64,000 nt of DNA from Phlyctochytrium arcticum (taxonomy: Eukaryota; Chytridiomycota; Chytridiomycetes; Chytridiales; Chytridiaceae): contig JAHLKI010000001.1 in the NCBI GenBank assembly GCA_025602905.1, forward strand, positions 434,001-498,000, written 5' to 3'. A program made the position numbers and the translations under genes. Below the pieces are notes generated by a model that was given only the letters and a program-made list of their open reading frames with translations, was not told the origin of the DNA and made no database searches. Positions 13,295-21,962 of this stretch are shown piece by piece (position 1 is the first letter of the stretch; every line of letters begins with the position of its first letter).

Positions 13295-14201
13295 CGGACA
13301 AAAGTCCGACATTTCTTGGCTCAGATCCATTTTGCCCTCCCTTGCGCGCAAAAAGACCTAAATACAACGTCCCACCACGTCCACACAAACTCAATAAAAG
13401 ACATGTCCTCCAACGGCACCCAGTCTGAGGATGTCTATAATGCAATACATACATTAGTAGAGGAGCATAATGAAGCCAGCAGAAAGCTATCACAAAAGAT
13501 GGCAGACTTGATGGCATTAACCCCGGTTACTCCAACTCTCATGCAAACAGCGTTGCGGGCAGTACAGCCTGTGGGTCATAGGGCTCCCAATTTGTCTGAG
13601 GGTAATTCTACACCCTTGAAGCAAATGATGAATCATGGAAAATCTCATGCGCATTGTTTATTCTTAGCAGAAATCAGTATTAGATCGAACGCGACCGACG
13701 AGACTCATAACGACTCGACCTATACACAGAGTAGTGGTCAAGTTCAGCTTGAAGGTAAAGTATTCCTCTCTATTGTTCAATTGATAAAAAATCCAATGCT
13801 CATTATCATCTTTAGAAACCATGGTTGGGTTGAACGTGAGCAATAAGGATGACACCGCAACCGATGCTGAAGATGTCACTCAATTGCAAGATCAATCAGA
13901 GTCAAACGCCCCTGACGATGCTACAGTCTCCGATGGTATGATTACCCAAAGGTGGAAAATGTTCGATAGCTGAATAATTTCTTTGCGCAGCATGGACCCC
14001 GCCTGTTCCCCCTTCCGGTCCCTTTGCTACATCTGAAGAAGCTGACCGTGCGTTAAAGCAGTTTGCAACGGAAAATGGATTCGCCATTTCCAACCTGAGA
14101 GAGGAGCGTGTTGCCGGGCGAGGAACTCCGGTCCACAAGATCTGGCGCCCCTGTGCATGTGGCGGACAATGTCACAGTGCATACTGACATTCCCCTTAAC
14201 A

Positions 14202-14520
14202 CTGGCCGCCATTGATATTCTATCTTCACCAATCGCCCGTCAATGTCACCTTCTGCTAATGATATTGCATCTTCACCATTTGCCCTTCCTCACTGGCCGC
14301 CAATGATATTCTATCTTCACCATTCGCCCGTCAATGTCACCTTCTGCTAATGATATTGCATCTTCACCATTTGCCCTTCCTCACTGGCCGCCAATGATAT
14401 TCTATCTTCACCATTCGCCCGTTAATGTCACCTTCTGCCAATGATATTGCATCTTCACCATTTGCCCGTCAATCCTCACCGGCCGCCAATGATAATTTAT
14501 CTTCACCATGCGCGGACGAT
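14202..14520 (+). repeat. Tandem repeat, about 91-bp unit, roughly 3.5 copies
   Basis: The unit begins CACTGGCCGCCAATGATATT and contains two related halves of about 45 bp (AATGATATTCTATCTTCACC and AATGATATTGCATCTTCACC). The last copy and a half are translated as the Ser/Ala/Asn-rich N-terminus of the RRM protein (ANDIASSPF, ANDNLSSPC), so the coding start was built from the repeat. Confidence 0.85.
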
Positions 14521-15303
14521 AGGTTGCCAAGATACCCGTCCAAATCATGTTGTGGTTCCGCCGAGCGTTCGGTACTCATTGGCGGGGACGGTCCACTGTC
14601 GGCGCTTGCGGTGCATGAGTTTCTGAAGAAAATGGACCACAATACGGAATATGTCCATTGTATTATTCAACCGGGCAAGAACTATGGCTTTGCACACTTT
14701 ACGTCCTTTCGGGGTTCGTCGGCCTTTTATTGGCTACATCACGAGATTGGGTTAGATAGCCCTCTCGGTCGACTCAGAGTAAATGCAGCCAAGTACACCA
14801 GGACGGGAAGCTATGTTCACTATGTAAGATACCATGCATTGGTCTTTTGCATTCACCAACATGTCGCTCACTCCCTATCTTTCTCGTTTTGTTAGCTTCG
14901 ACCGATGGAAGACAAGGACAAGGCACGCGCTAATGCTGCTGACGACAGGACACCCATATACGTGGAAGAGAAAGAGAAGGCACCACAGGCACCACAGGCA
15001 CCTCAGACACCTCGGACACCACAGGCACCTCAAACACCACAGGCACCTCATACACCACAAGCACAGGCACCTTCTATGGAGGACAATGACCGCAAGCGGA
15101 AAAGGCTGGACGACTCAAGGAATGTCATGTTCCTCATTCAGCAGCGACGGCGTCAGTTCGATGAATTATTGTCGGAATCGCTGGAGAGTGTTAAGGCCGA
15201 CATTGCTACCGCTCCTGCAGAGCTCACCAGAGTTTCTGCTGCTTTAACCAAGCTTATCCAAACTGTCGTTAAAGTTGCGGAACTGGAGGATCTTGGCATG
15301 TGA
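14425..15303 (+). CDS. RRM-like protein with APQTP repeats, carried by the nested element
   Basis: Two exons, 14425-14823 and 14896-15303 (donor GTAAGA, acceptor GTTAG), give about 268 aa. Residues 1-35 come from the tandem repeat. Residues about 50-125 look like an RNA-recognition motif: a first strand SVLIGGD, helix LSALAVHEFLKKM, and an RNP1-like KNYGFAHFTSF. After the intron comes a charged stretch (MEDKDKARANAADD), then about ten APQ/TPQ repeats (14978-15070), then a basic segment DRKRKRLDD and a C-terminal helix likely to form a coiled coil (QQRRRQFDELLSESL). The frame is intact although the element sits in a dead transposase, so it may be recent or selected. RNA binding is inferred from the fold only. 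Confidence 0.6.
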
Positions 15304-15511
15304 TGTTGGAGGAGGTCGGGCGTTGTCACCCGGTTTGGGCCGTAACTTTTGTTTTCTTATATCATATTTGTCTTCGTGTTTTTAAACATGCAAATGTACA
15401 AACCGCTTCTATTTGTCAAGTGTCCGTCGGCAACTCTGCTTTACTCTCCTTTGACTTTTGCATGCCTCCCGAAACGCCTTGTCATCGAAAAGTGATCAAC
15501 TCAGTGCATGG

Positions 15512-15660
15512 CCTCGTCTAATACTGGACAAACGTGAGGACAATGGAAGTTCAGAGTATCTTGTGAAATGGGGTAACCTGGAAGGAGACGACATGGGAGT
15601 CCAGACAGGATATTATACTATTGGGAGGCGAAGATGACATTCTTGCCTATGAGAGAACAC
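15512..15660 (+). pseudogene. Chromodomain remnant with one frameshift
   Basis: The plus strand reads ILDKREDNGSSEYLVKW, a chromodomain core, then shifts frame at about 15592 and continues WESRQDIILLGGEDDIL, matching the TWE-xxx-DI end of the fold. Such chromodomains occur at the C-terminus of Ty3-type retroelement integrases and in host chromatin proteins. No integrase core is present beside it. It lies between the RRM gene and the helicase remnant inside the nested element. Confidence 0.55.
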
Positions 15661-16027
15661 ATCATTAGATCTCGTTCTTCTTACCGGGTAGCGGCGGTGA
15701 TCTTACCGTACCGGTATTGTGAACCTGCTTACGGCTATATTTCAGAGTTCTTCTGTAGCGGTTGGCGAGCCTCGCTTCGCGACGGAATCTGGCGTGACGA
15801 CGCATGTAATATGGCATTTGATTTTTCATCCTTTAATTATGATTATGATTCGAAAATGCAAAAGAGCAAAATCCTTTCAAATTGGGGGATAGGCCATCCA
15901 TTCGCACATTGTGTCGGGCGTTGTATAGTTGCTGGGGGACGTCGAGTGCATGAACCCCAAACATGCAGAGTACTAACTTTTGCAGCTATACAGCCCAATA
16001 TGAACGAAGACCCACTTCGTATTAAGT

Positions 16028-16390
16028 TCAAAGAACCTCAGAGAACGCGACGTTGCGAACACCATCGGCTGCACCTTCTGAACCGGTAACAACTTTCATT
16101 TGGTCAGGGTGTCGCCCTCGCGAAAGAGCCACATACAGCTGGCCATGAGTAAAGACCTGAGTGCCCAAGTATACTCCCACATCAACGTTCAAACTGTCAA
16201 CAAGCTGAGCGATGTCGTTCTCTTGGTCATGGTAGTCTTGAGGGAATTCAATAATATCCTCAATATCAGTTGGTTTGTATTCGTCAGTACACTTATTGCA
16301 GTACTCTCTCCAACATGAAGTGCATTGCCCTACATGGTCAACCATGATATGTTCACCACATCCACTGCAATTCCAAATGTCTATGCCCAT
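16028..16390 (-). pseudogene. Helitron/Pif1-type helicase C-terminal fragment
   Basis: The reverse strand encodes about 120 aa. The C-terminal half contains VFTHGQLYVALSRGRH preceded by a GVYLGTQ strand, the conserved end of Pif1-like helicases in Helitron transposons. The N-terminal half has paired cysteines (CSGCGEH, CTSCWREYCNKC), a zinc-ribbon-like pattern. Earlier helicase motifs are absent, so this is a fragment, perhaps captured or left by an older insertion. Confidence 0.6.
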
Positions 16391-17050
16391 TGTTGTTTAA
16401 ATAATGTACCAAAAAATTAATCTTATATGATTGTAAATATAAGAATGTTGCAACTGGACACTAATAACATCTCACAGTGTATCACAAAGAAAAAAGAGTT
16501 CTTTGAATTATAACTATATGATTGCTCGAGTCGACGAGTTGACGGAATACAGAATATTCTGTTTTTGTTTTTCTTCCAGTCAAAGGAGAGGAAGAAATTC
16601 GAATCAATAAAGAATCATGCTCGAATCATCCCCGAATAGAGATTGTGCGGGGGGTGCGGGGGGGCGGGGGGTATGAATCATCCACGAATCATAGAAGAAT
16701 CACAAAGGAATCAATAAAGAATCGGGTAAGATTCTAGCAATTCTAGCTTTTTAAGAATCGAGTGGGGTGCGTATTCAACAAATAAAACTAAGAGACGCTT
16801 CACTCTAAACAACTTCTATCTTTCTAGCTCAAATTTGAACAAAAAAATTACAAAATGAAAAAAAAAATGAATTTTAAAAAAATTTAACTTTATTTTTCAA
16901 ATTGAAAGTACTTTATGAAAAATTTGGGCTAGGAAACTAGACACTCCACGATTCAGAAGGGGAACTCCAAGCGAGTCATCCCTGCGCGATCTAGAAACTA
17001 GCTAGAATCATGTATGATGTATGTACGATACACATAGATGGGGGATGTTG
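16391..17050. other. Non-coding AT-rich part of nested element
   Basis: No coding signal is seen. AT-rich runs occur around 16850-16920, and GAATCA-type words recur around 16600-16760 (AAGAATC, GAATCAT). A C/G-biased stretch of mostly G lies at 16650-16675. Confidence 0.5.
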
Positions 17051-17062
17051 TGCAAACTCCGA

Positions 17063-17180
17063 TTCTATCGATAGAATCATGTGAGTGGTTGGTTGCGCAG
17101 AATCCGGCCAGATTTCTGGTTAAACGTTCTATTGATAGAATCATGTGAGTGGTTGGTTGCGCAAAATCCGGCCAGATTGA
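17063..17180 (+). repeat. Two direct copies of a 48-bp subterminal repeat
   Basis: GATAGAATCATGTGAGTGG followed by TTGGTTGCGC and AATCCGGCCAGATT occurs at about 17070 and again about 65 bp later, with one or two mismatches. Shorter relatives (ATCGATAG, CCGGCCA) continue toward the right end. Subterminal repeats like these often serve as transposase binding sites; here that is inference. Confidence 0.65.
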
Positions 17181-17263
17181 CAGGTCAAAATGCTATCGAT
17201 AGATCTCTGACCGGCCAAAAAACCTATCAATAGAACCATACCCCGGCCAGTTTATCCGGCCAG

Positions 17264-17319
17264 TGTCACAGTGCATACTGACATTCCCCTTAAGGGGAAT
17301 GTCAGTATGCACTGTGACA
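17264..17319. repeat. 56-bp perfect palindrome at right end of nested element
   Basis: The 30-bp end repeat occurs twice head to head, sharing the central TTAA (17290-17293). The left end has only one copy, followed by CACTGGCC, whose complement GGCCAGTG directly precedes this palindrome. The right terminus has therefore been duplicated as an inverted copy. Confidence 0.85.
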
Positions 17320-17648
17320 GACAATACAAGCCGAAGGATGAAGGTATCCCGTTGCTCAAGAGAGGAAGCAAGAAAGTAGGCTGTAAATATATGGCTATCC
17401 TGAAGGGTACTGTTGCGAAGGGTGTGGTGGGAGAATGGACCATCAAGCTGTCGGACGGGGCCGGAAAAGGCACCCATTCTGGTCATCCACAGCTGACAAA
17501 GGAGGGCTTGATGCCTTATTTCCAGGCACGTCGATTTACTCAGAGTGCCGGCGTCGCCCGTGAGATCAACAACATGATCGAGGCTGGCTCTAAACCTCGG
17601 GAGATCCTAGTTACTATCAAACGTCATACCTCCCAGCCCTTGGTGATG

Positions 17649-17820
17649 TAGCGTTTTCGGTTAAGAGTTGGTATGGACGGTAATGCACCTTCCCAGGGTG
17701 CGAGAGTCGGGGTAGTGTTATTAGCTTTAGCGCAGAGGAAGAGAAAAAGCGTGAAGAGTAAAATGTACAGTGCAAGGGAATGATATACAGAAGAAAACAA
17801 GAAATATACACGTGACGATG
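17649..17820 (+). mobile_element. Small insert with tRNA-Gly(CCC)-like head, possible SINE
   Basis: The transposase frame stops here (after SQPLVM) and similarity resumes near 17880 (KNLEDLLKGRSPLTALLDDL). The insert starts TAGCGTTTTCGG and contains a seven-base loop TTCCCAG between complementary GCACC and GGTGC, an anticodon arm of tRNA-Gly(CCC) type. The D and T arms are degenerate. GATG occurs at both borders (17645-17648, 17817-17820) and could be a target duplication. It is not a functional tRNA gene. Confidence 0.4.
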
Positions 17821-18158
17821 CGCCTTAGCGCAGTCGTGCGGTCAATGCTCATCAAACCACGAGCCCGCCGCAGGTGACCAAAAATCGAAAAATTTGGAAG
17901 ATCTGTTGAAAGGCCGTTCCCCTCTGACAGCTTTACTGGACGACCTGGCCCAATCTGTAGACCAAGGAGTCGTCACAGATGTCATTCAAAATGAACAGAA
18001 GGTCCTCACGCACTTGTTCTTCCAGACCGATGTAAGTTCCGATGACCGAAACCTTTGTGATCCTTTGTTAAAACGCGCACGATATATAGCGGTATATGGC
18101 GGAGCTACTCACCAAGTTCGGCGATGTTTTAATCATGGATTGTACTTATCGCACAAAC

Positions 18159-18438
18159 TGTAGGAGAGTGATGAAGCGTGGCTTCAAGCGCGGGATCAAT
18201 TAGACTTAGATCGTACAGTTGTGTTACGCGAGTTTTTTGGGCGGGATCAGATAGAACCTGTCGGAGATTCAGAACTTAGAACGTTAGGTCGATTGTATAG
18301 AACCCCTATACATTAACGCTTGAATAAACTACTCTAAACAGTCAAAAAAAATGTAGTAGCCGAGACTACGAACTTGAATAAACTACTCTAAACTGTCAGT
18401 TGTTAGTTGCATTCAAGTTCGTAGTCTCGGCTACTACA
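18159..18438 (+). mobile_element. 280-bp solo-LTR-like insertion with 5-bp target duplication
   Basis: The ends are TGTAGG and TACTACA (TG...CA), flanked by CAAAC at 18154-18158 and 18439-18443. Removing it rejoins the transposase catalytic segment YRTN to HHKMPLL in frame. Inside are two direct copies of CTTGAATAAACTACTCTAAA (about 18321 and 18373). A 27-bp inverted repeat lies around 18354-18438 (GTAGTAGCCGAGACTACG and its complement). Size, ends and duplication fit a solitary LTR of a retrotransposon. No matching second LTR is in the window. Confidence 0.7.
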
Positions 18439-20111
18439 CAAACCATCACAAGATGCCCCTACTCCATGTTGTTGGAATCACCGACACTGCCCATTCTTTC
18501 TCAGGGGCATTTATGTTAATGGCAAACGAAACCACAGAAGACTATGAGCTTGCCCTGGACCGCCTCTCAGCGTCCCTACCAAAAGCGCCAGGCATAGTGG
18601 TCATTGATTCTGACGCGGCATTTATTGCAGCGGTGAAGGGCAAATGGCCCAACACTATAATCATTCTTTGCAGATGGCATCTATGGCAAAACATCAAAAA
18701 AAAACTGTCAAAAAAACTTTGTTGATGATGATGAGAAGTATGATGCGCTAGCGTGGTCAGCTTTCAAAATGAATGTTCCTTCTTCAAACCTAGGTCGTCT
18801 TTCGCATTGCTAAGACTTTTTTTATACAGGATATGGATGGACTTGGAACGGGCACCCACTGAGGAAAAGTTTTTAGAACTTTGGGAGCAAATGGAAAAAG
18901 ATGTCGACAAGGATACCTATAACTACCTGGAGAAGAACAAAATCCCTCTAAGACGACACTGGGCGAGTGCATACATTGACAAATACCAGCATTTGAGCGC
19001 CACCGTGACGTCTAGGGTGGAAGGCAAGCGGCATCGATCAAGTCCAATGGTTCTGCCAACTCCACCATCTTCACCCTCTATCGTACTATAAGCCGAAATT
19101 GCGCCCAACAAATGGCCAATTATCGGGCGGCTGTGGGATCGGACGCAAGCACCATCCACCGTTTCCTGACCTGTGATGATATTCAACCTGAAGCTCAAAA
19201 AAGGTTTCGAACTCCCGAAACAATCCGACCTTTCTACGCGAAAGTGAACCAACGCCTTCCACTTCACGTACTAACCATGGTTGACAACGAACGAATTAAG
19301 GCGGACAGGATCACCAAAGCCAATGACACTGCCACAATATTGAGTGAAGGCTCGCTGGTCTTGAAGCCATGCACTTCGTGGCATAGGACAGTAATGGGCG
19401 TGCCGTGTGCCCACGAAATCCTTGCCATGCGGAAGGACGATCGTGCATTGAAAATGTCCGACTTTATCCAAAGGTGGCACTTGCAACCGGTCACAAAATC
19501 CACGGAGGTACTAGAACCTCCAGTTGGTCGATTCAGCAAGGTCACCCACGAGCGTGGGAACAAAAGGCTGCGCACATCAGCAGAGCGCGCGGAAAGCGAA
19601 CTGCAAGCAAGCCAACAGCATTGTGGGGTTTGCCAGGCGCGCGGACATAACAGGACTCAATGCCCATCTGTTGAAGTGGCATCGCAAGACGCCCAGTCAA
19701 TGTTCGATGATATTTCCGAATCCAACACGCCCACCGCAGGAAGCAACTCAGAGCCACCGCGCAAAATTCGGGCCGCACCGCGATGTTCCCGCTGTGGGTC
19801 GTCTGGCCACAATTACAAGAGCTGCGCAGTGAAGAACTAATTTCCTTTTTAACTACTTTTTGCCATCCAATCATATATACGTGTCGGTATTGTCAGCTTG
19901 ACTTGAATGAGCTACGTTCCTCTTGGCCATTTTTAGCAGCTTTCATATAGCGATTGGGTCAAGCGTGTGTAATCTATCAGATTGTGCTAGGTTCGGTTGG
20001 GTGTACCTGTGGAGACAGGGAGCTTGCAGTTTTCTTTATACAATGATGGTGAACAGGGCAACGTGGAAGGGCGCTGCCAGCCCGCCTTGCGGCCAGCCTT
20101 GCGGCCTTGGA

Positions 20112-20213
20112 CCGCGAGTGGCTGTGTACCCACTTTACACAAGGGCCTTGTGAGTCACCATGACAGGGGGTGGAAATTCGGCAAAAAGACCCCTGGAGAT
20201 TTGGCAATCGCCG
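20112..20213. repeat. Right MULE TIR, inner block
   Basis: This is an inverted match to about 13150-13294 of the left end, lacking that copy's extra 40 bases. It ends at GGCAATCGCC, where the foldback insert begins. Confidence 0.8.
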
Positions 20214-20807
20214 TGCGACTGTCATCTGCATCTTTTTGACAGTCGCACCTCCATCAATGTCTCCAGTACGAGGTAAAACATGCATCGCTATCGAGCCACA
20301 TCGAGTCGCACATTTTTTACCACAATTTGAGTTTTGCAACAAAGCCTCAAAAGCCTTCCGAGGCTATGGAGGGATAGATGCGCTGAAAACCAGAGAAATC
20401 GATACATTGCCGAGTGGTATGTAGAGCCGCTCTTCATGGTGAAAAAAGTTTTGAAAAATTCCAAAAACTGAAATCATGGAGTAAGCCAAGTGCAAAAGGG
20501 TCATTCTAAATGTTGCAAAATGAAAAGTGTGAAAACACATGTTTTTAGTACGTTTTCAGTAGGTTTATCGACTTCATACGCTGAAATACGTCAAAACCTA
20601 CTGAATATCATCAAAAACCACATGTAATATGCCGATATACCGCACTTTTCGACTTTAGAAATACCCTGCAAATTCGTGCCCGCACTTTTTTCCCGATTTT
20701 GGTGGTTTGTTCCATAATTACAAATGTTGCAAATCGTTGTGAACTGGGCTGCATGTTTATCAAATGATATCATTGAGACGTAGACAACCTAATTACCTAC
20801 AATGGCC
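20214..20807. mobile_element. About 595-bp foldback insert splitting the right MULE TIR
   Basis: The left TIR is continuous across the point where this insert sits. It begins with a hairpin (GTGCGACTGTC...GACAGTCGCAC). It also contains a larger stem, ACATGTTTTTAGTAC...CAGTAGGTTT near 20540-20575 with its imperfect complement near 20592-20625. CAATCGCC precedes it and CAATGGCC ends it, a possible 8-bp target duplication with one change. I see no coding capacity, so it is a MITE-like element. Confidence 0.55.
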
Positions 20808-20905
20808 TCCATCGGACTCGAAGATTACATAACAAAGGATTATTCTCACGTAAGATGGAGGGAGGTTCGAGGCAGTTTGGTTCGAATTCAAAAGTGTGGG
20901 CAAAG
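20808..20905. repeat. Right MULE TIR, outer block
   Basis: This is an inverted match to 13058-13152, ending in the complement of GGTCTTTGCCCACAC. The block contains ACTCGAAGATTACATAAC and a GTAAGATGG that could act as a splice donor for downstream exons. Confidence 0.8.
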
Positions 20906-21291
20906 ACCGTCCAATCCTATACTACTGAAAGGTAGAGTAGAGTCACTATATTGTATTAAGCCTAGCGACTACTTTACAGGAAGGAGGAGACCGGGTAATC
21001 CCAGGGTGGTATGGCGCAGCCTCACGAGATCTGCCTACGCTAAGCCACATCCCAGACACTGCTCCGACGACGCGGTTCGAACGCATGACAGGGATTGGCA
21101 ATCTTCCTCCTCTAGAAACAAATATTGATATTTCGCACCTCCACGGGAGAGCCATCGCTTGCTAGATTGCCTCAGTCCCATTGATATTGAACTGAGGCGT
21201 GCATTTACAATTTGTCTGAGGATTTCGGAAAGCTGCAAACGCGTCAGCTTGCCGTTGCGGGCATAAACCCAAGTCAAGGAGGTTGCCCGAA
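20906..21291 (+). other. Flank of MULE with possible exon remnants
   Basis: After an acceptor-like CTACTTTACAG (ending 20979) an open frame reads GGDRVIPGWYGAASRDLP and then LSHIPDTAPTTRFERM until a stop at 21163. It is in the same frame as the next hypothetical gene but separated by stops. This could be the damaged 5' part of that gene, cut by the MULE. I cannot connect the pieces with valid splice sites. Confidence 0.3.
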
Positions 21292-21912
21292 ATGGAAACC
21301 AGCAGATCAAAAGTCGGTGCTCCCAGTCCCCTAGAGCTACCCGAAGCTCCCAACGACGGTCCAGAAAGTGAGTTTCACGTCGAGCTACGACCAGTCGGAC
21401 CCCACGAGCGAAGGTCCTTCGACATCGCCACGCTACAACAGTCGACGGCCTCGACCATAATCTCCCCCACACATTCAGAGCCCGCTTCACGCCCGGAAGC
21501 TGTCAGACGATCATCTATATCCGCCATGCTTTCGTGGTTGCCCGGGATGGGTGGGGCTAGCGAGGGGGATGCGCAACCTCACAACAACGAAGGAAGTCCC
21601 ACGCGTGCAGATGCTGGAGCACCAAGATCACCGAGCAAGTCGAGATCGCAAATTGGAGGGCATGGATTGGCGGGATTGCCAGAAGACCGACATGGGGAGG
21701 GGACTATTGGAGCGCATTCGATGCTCACATCGATGCACCCGCGGAAACGCGTCTCAGTGACGGATTTGGTGAATAAGGCTTCCTCGGATGGGCCCGCTGG
21801 ATCAAGACCGAGTAGCCCCAAGAAAACATCAGCAGCAGCCGATGATAGACTTATGCCAGGGTCACCTACGCTTCCAGGCTCTGGCCAGAGTCTTGTGGGG
21901 GTTGGTATTTAA
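21292..21912 (+). CDS. Hypothetical Ser/Pro-rich protein, possibly 5'-truncated
   Basis: An open frame of about 206 aa from ATG 21292 (METSRSKVGAPSP) to the stop at 21912, rich in Ser, Pro, Gly and Arg. Phosphorylation-like clusters (SPSKSR, SRPSSPKK, RRSSIS) and one short hydrophobic patch (ISAMLSWLPGMGG) are visible. No family is recognised. Its 5' side runs into the transposon flank, so it may be the tail of a larger gene. It stops 50 bp before the PDXDC1-like start, on the same strand. Confidence 0.4.
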   Translation: METSRSKVGAPSPLELPEAPNDGPESEFHVELRPVGPHERRSFDIATLQQSTASTIISPTHSEPASRPEAVRRSSISAMLSWLPGMGGASEGDAQPHNNEGSPTRADAGAPRSPSKSRSQIGGHGLAGLPEDRHGEGTIGAHSMLTSMHPRKRVSVTDLVNKASSDGPAGSRPSSPKKTSAAADDRLMPGSPTLPGSGQSLVGVGI

Positions 21913-21962
21913 TGCATTAGACATACACGCGAACAGTGGCTGATTCTGATGAATAGGAAGCC

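Larger units (their letters stand above)
14170..17319. mobile_element. 3,150-bp TIR element nested in the MULE transposase, 5-bp target duplication
   Basis: The left end begins TGTCACAGTGCATAC and the right end is its complement, with 30-bp perfect inverted repeats (14170-14199 and 17290-17319). GACAA precedes the left end (14165-14169) and follows the right end (17320-17324). Removing the element plus one GACAA restores the transposase frame (ACGGQ then YKPKD). Contents: a tandem repeat, an intact two-exon gene for an RRM protein, a chromodomain remnant, a Helitron-helicase-like remnant in reverse, AT-rich DNA and short direct repeats. No transposase for its own mobility was found. The TGT...ACA ends and 5-bp duplication resemble integrase-type insertion, but the class is not determined. 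Confidence 0.85.
13403..19840 (+). pseudogene. MULE transposase (FAR1/DDE type), interrupted and frameshifted
   Basis: The start is ATG 13403 (MSSNGTQSEDVY). Two introns with host-like signals fall in the N-terminal part, followed by EEADRALKQFATENGF and WRPCACGG. The 3,150-bp element interrupts the reading frame here. It resumes at 17325 with a FAR1-like DNA-binding region (RGSKKVGCKYMAILKG, GEWTIKL). The DDE core follows: VLIMDCTYRTN (first Asp) just before the 280-bp insert, HHKMPLLHVVG just after it, then GIVVIDSDAAF (second Asp) and CRWHLWQNI. The C-terminus has a SWIM-like CTSWHRTVMGVPCAH and two CCHC zinc knuckles (CGVCQARGHNRTQC, CSRCGSSGHNYKSC). An extra A in the A9 run at 18696-18704 and a shift near 19025 break the frame. 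This copy cannot make a full transposase. Confidence 0.85.
13058..20905 (+). mobile_element. Mutator-like element (MULE) with long TIRs and nested insertions
   Basis: An approximately 7.85-kb DNA transposon. Its left end (13058-13294) is repeated in inverted orientation at the right in two blocks, 20112-20213 and 20808-20905. Ends read GGTTTTTGCCCACAC on the left and the complement GGTCTTTGCCCACAC on the right. Inside is a transposase of the MULE/FAR1 type, now broken. Subtracting the inserts described separately, the original element would be near 3.6 kb. MULEs usually duplicate 9-10 bp of target; I cannot find a convincing duplication at these outer ends. The element lies between ALE1 and a hypothetical gene. 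Confidence 0.85.

Noticed and set aside
19923..20424. Open frames at the right end of the MULE
   Set aside because: They are translations of the TIR and the foldback insert, with no similarity to proteins.
13040..20920. 9-10-bp target duplication for the MULE
   Set aside because: The bases outside the two ends (GAGTAGTAC on the left, GTCCAATCC on the right) do not match; I could not confirm one.
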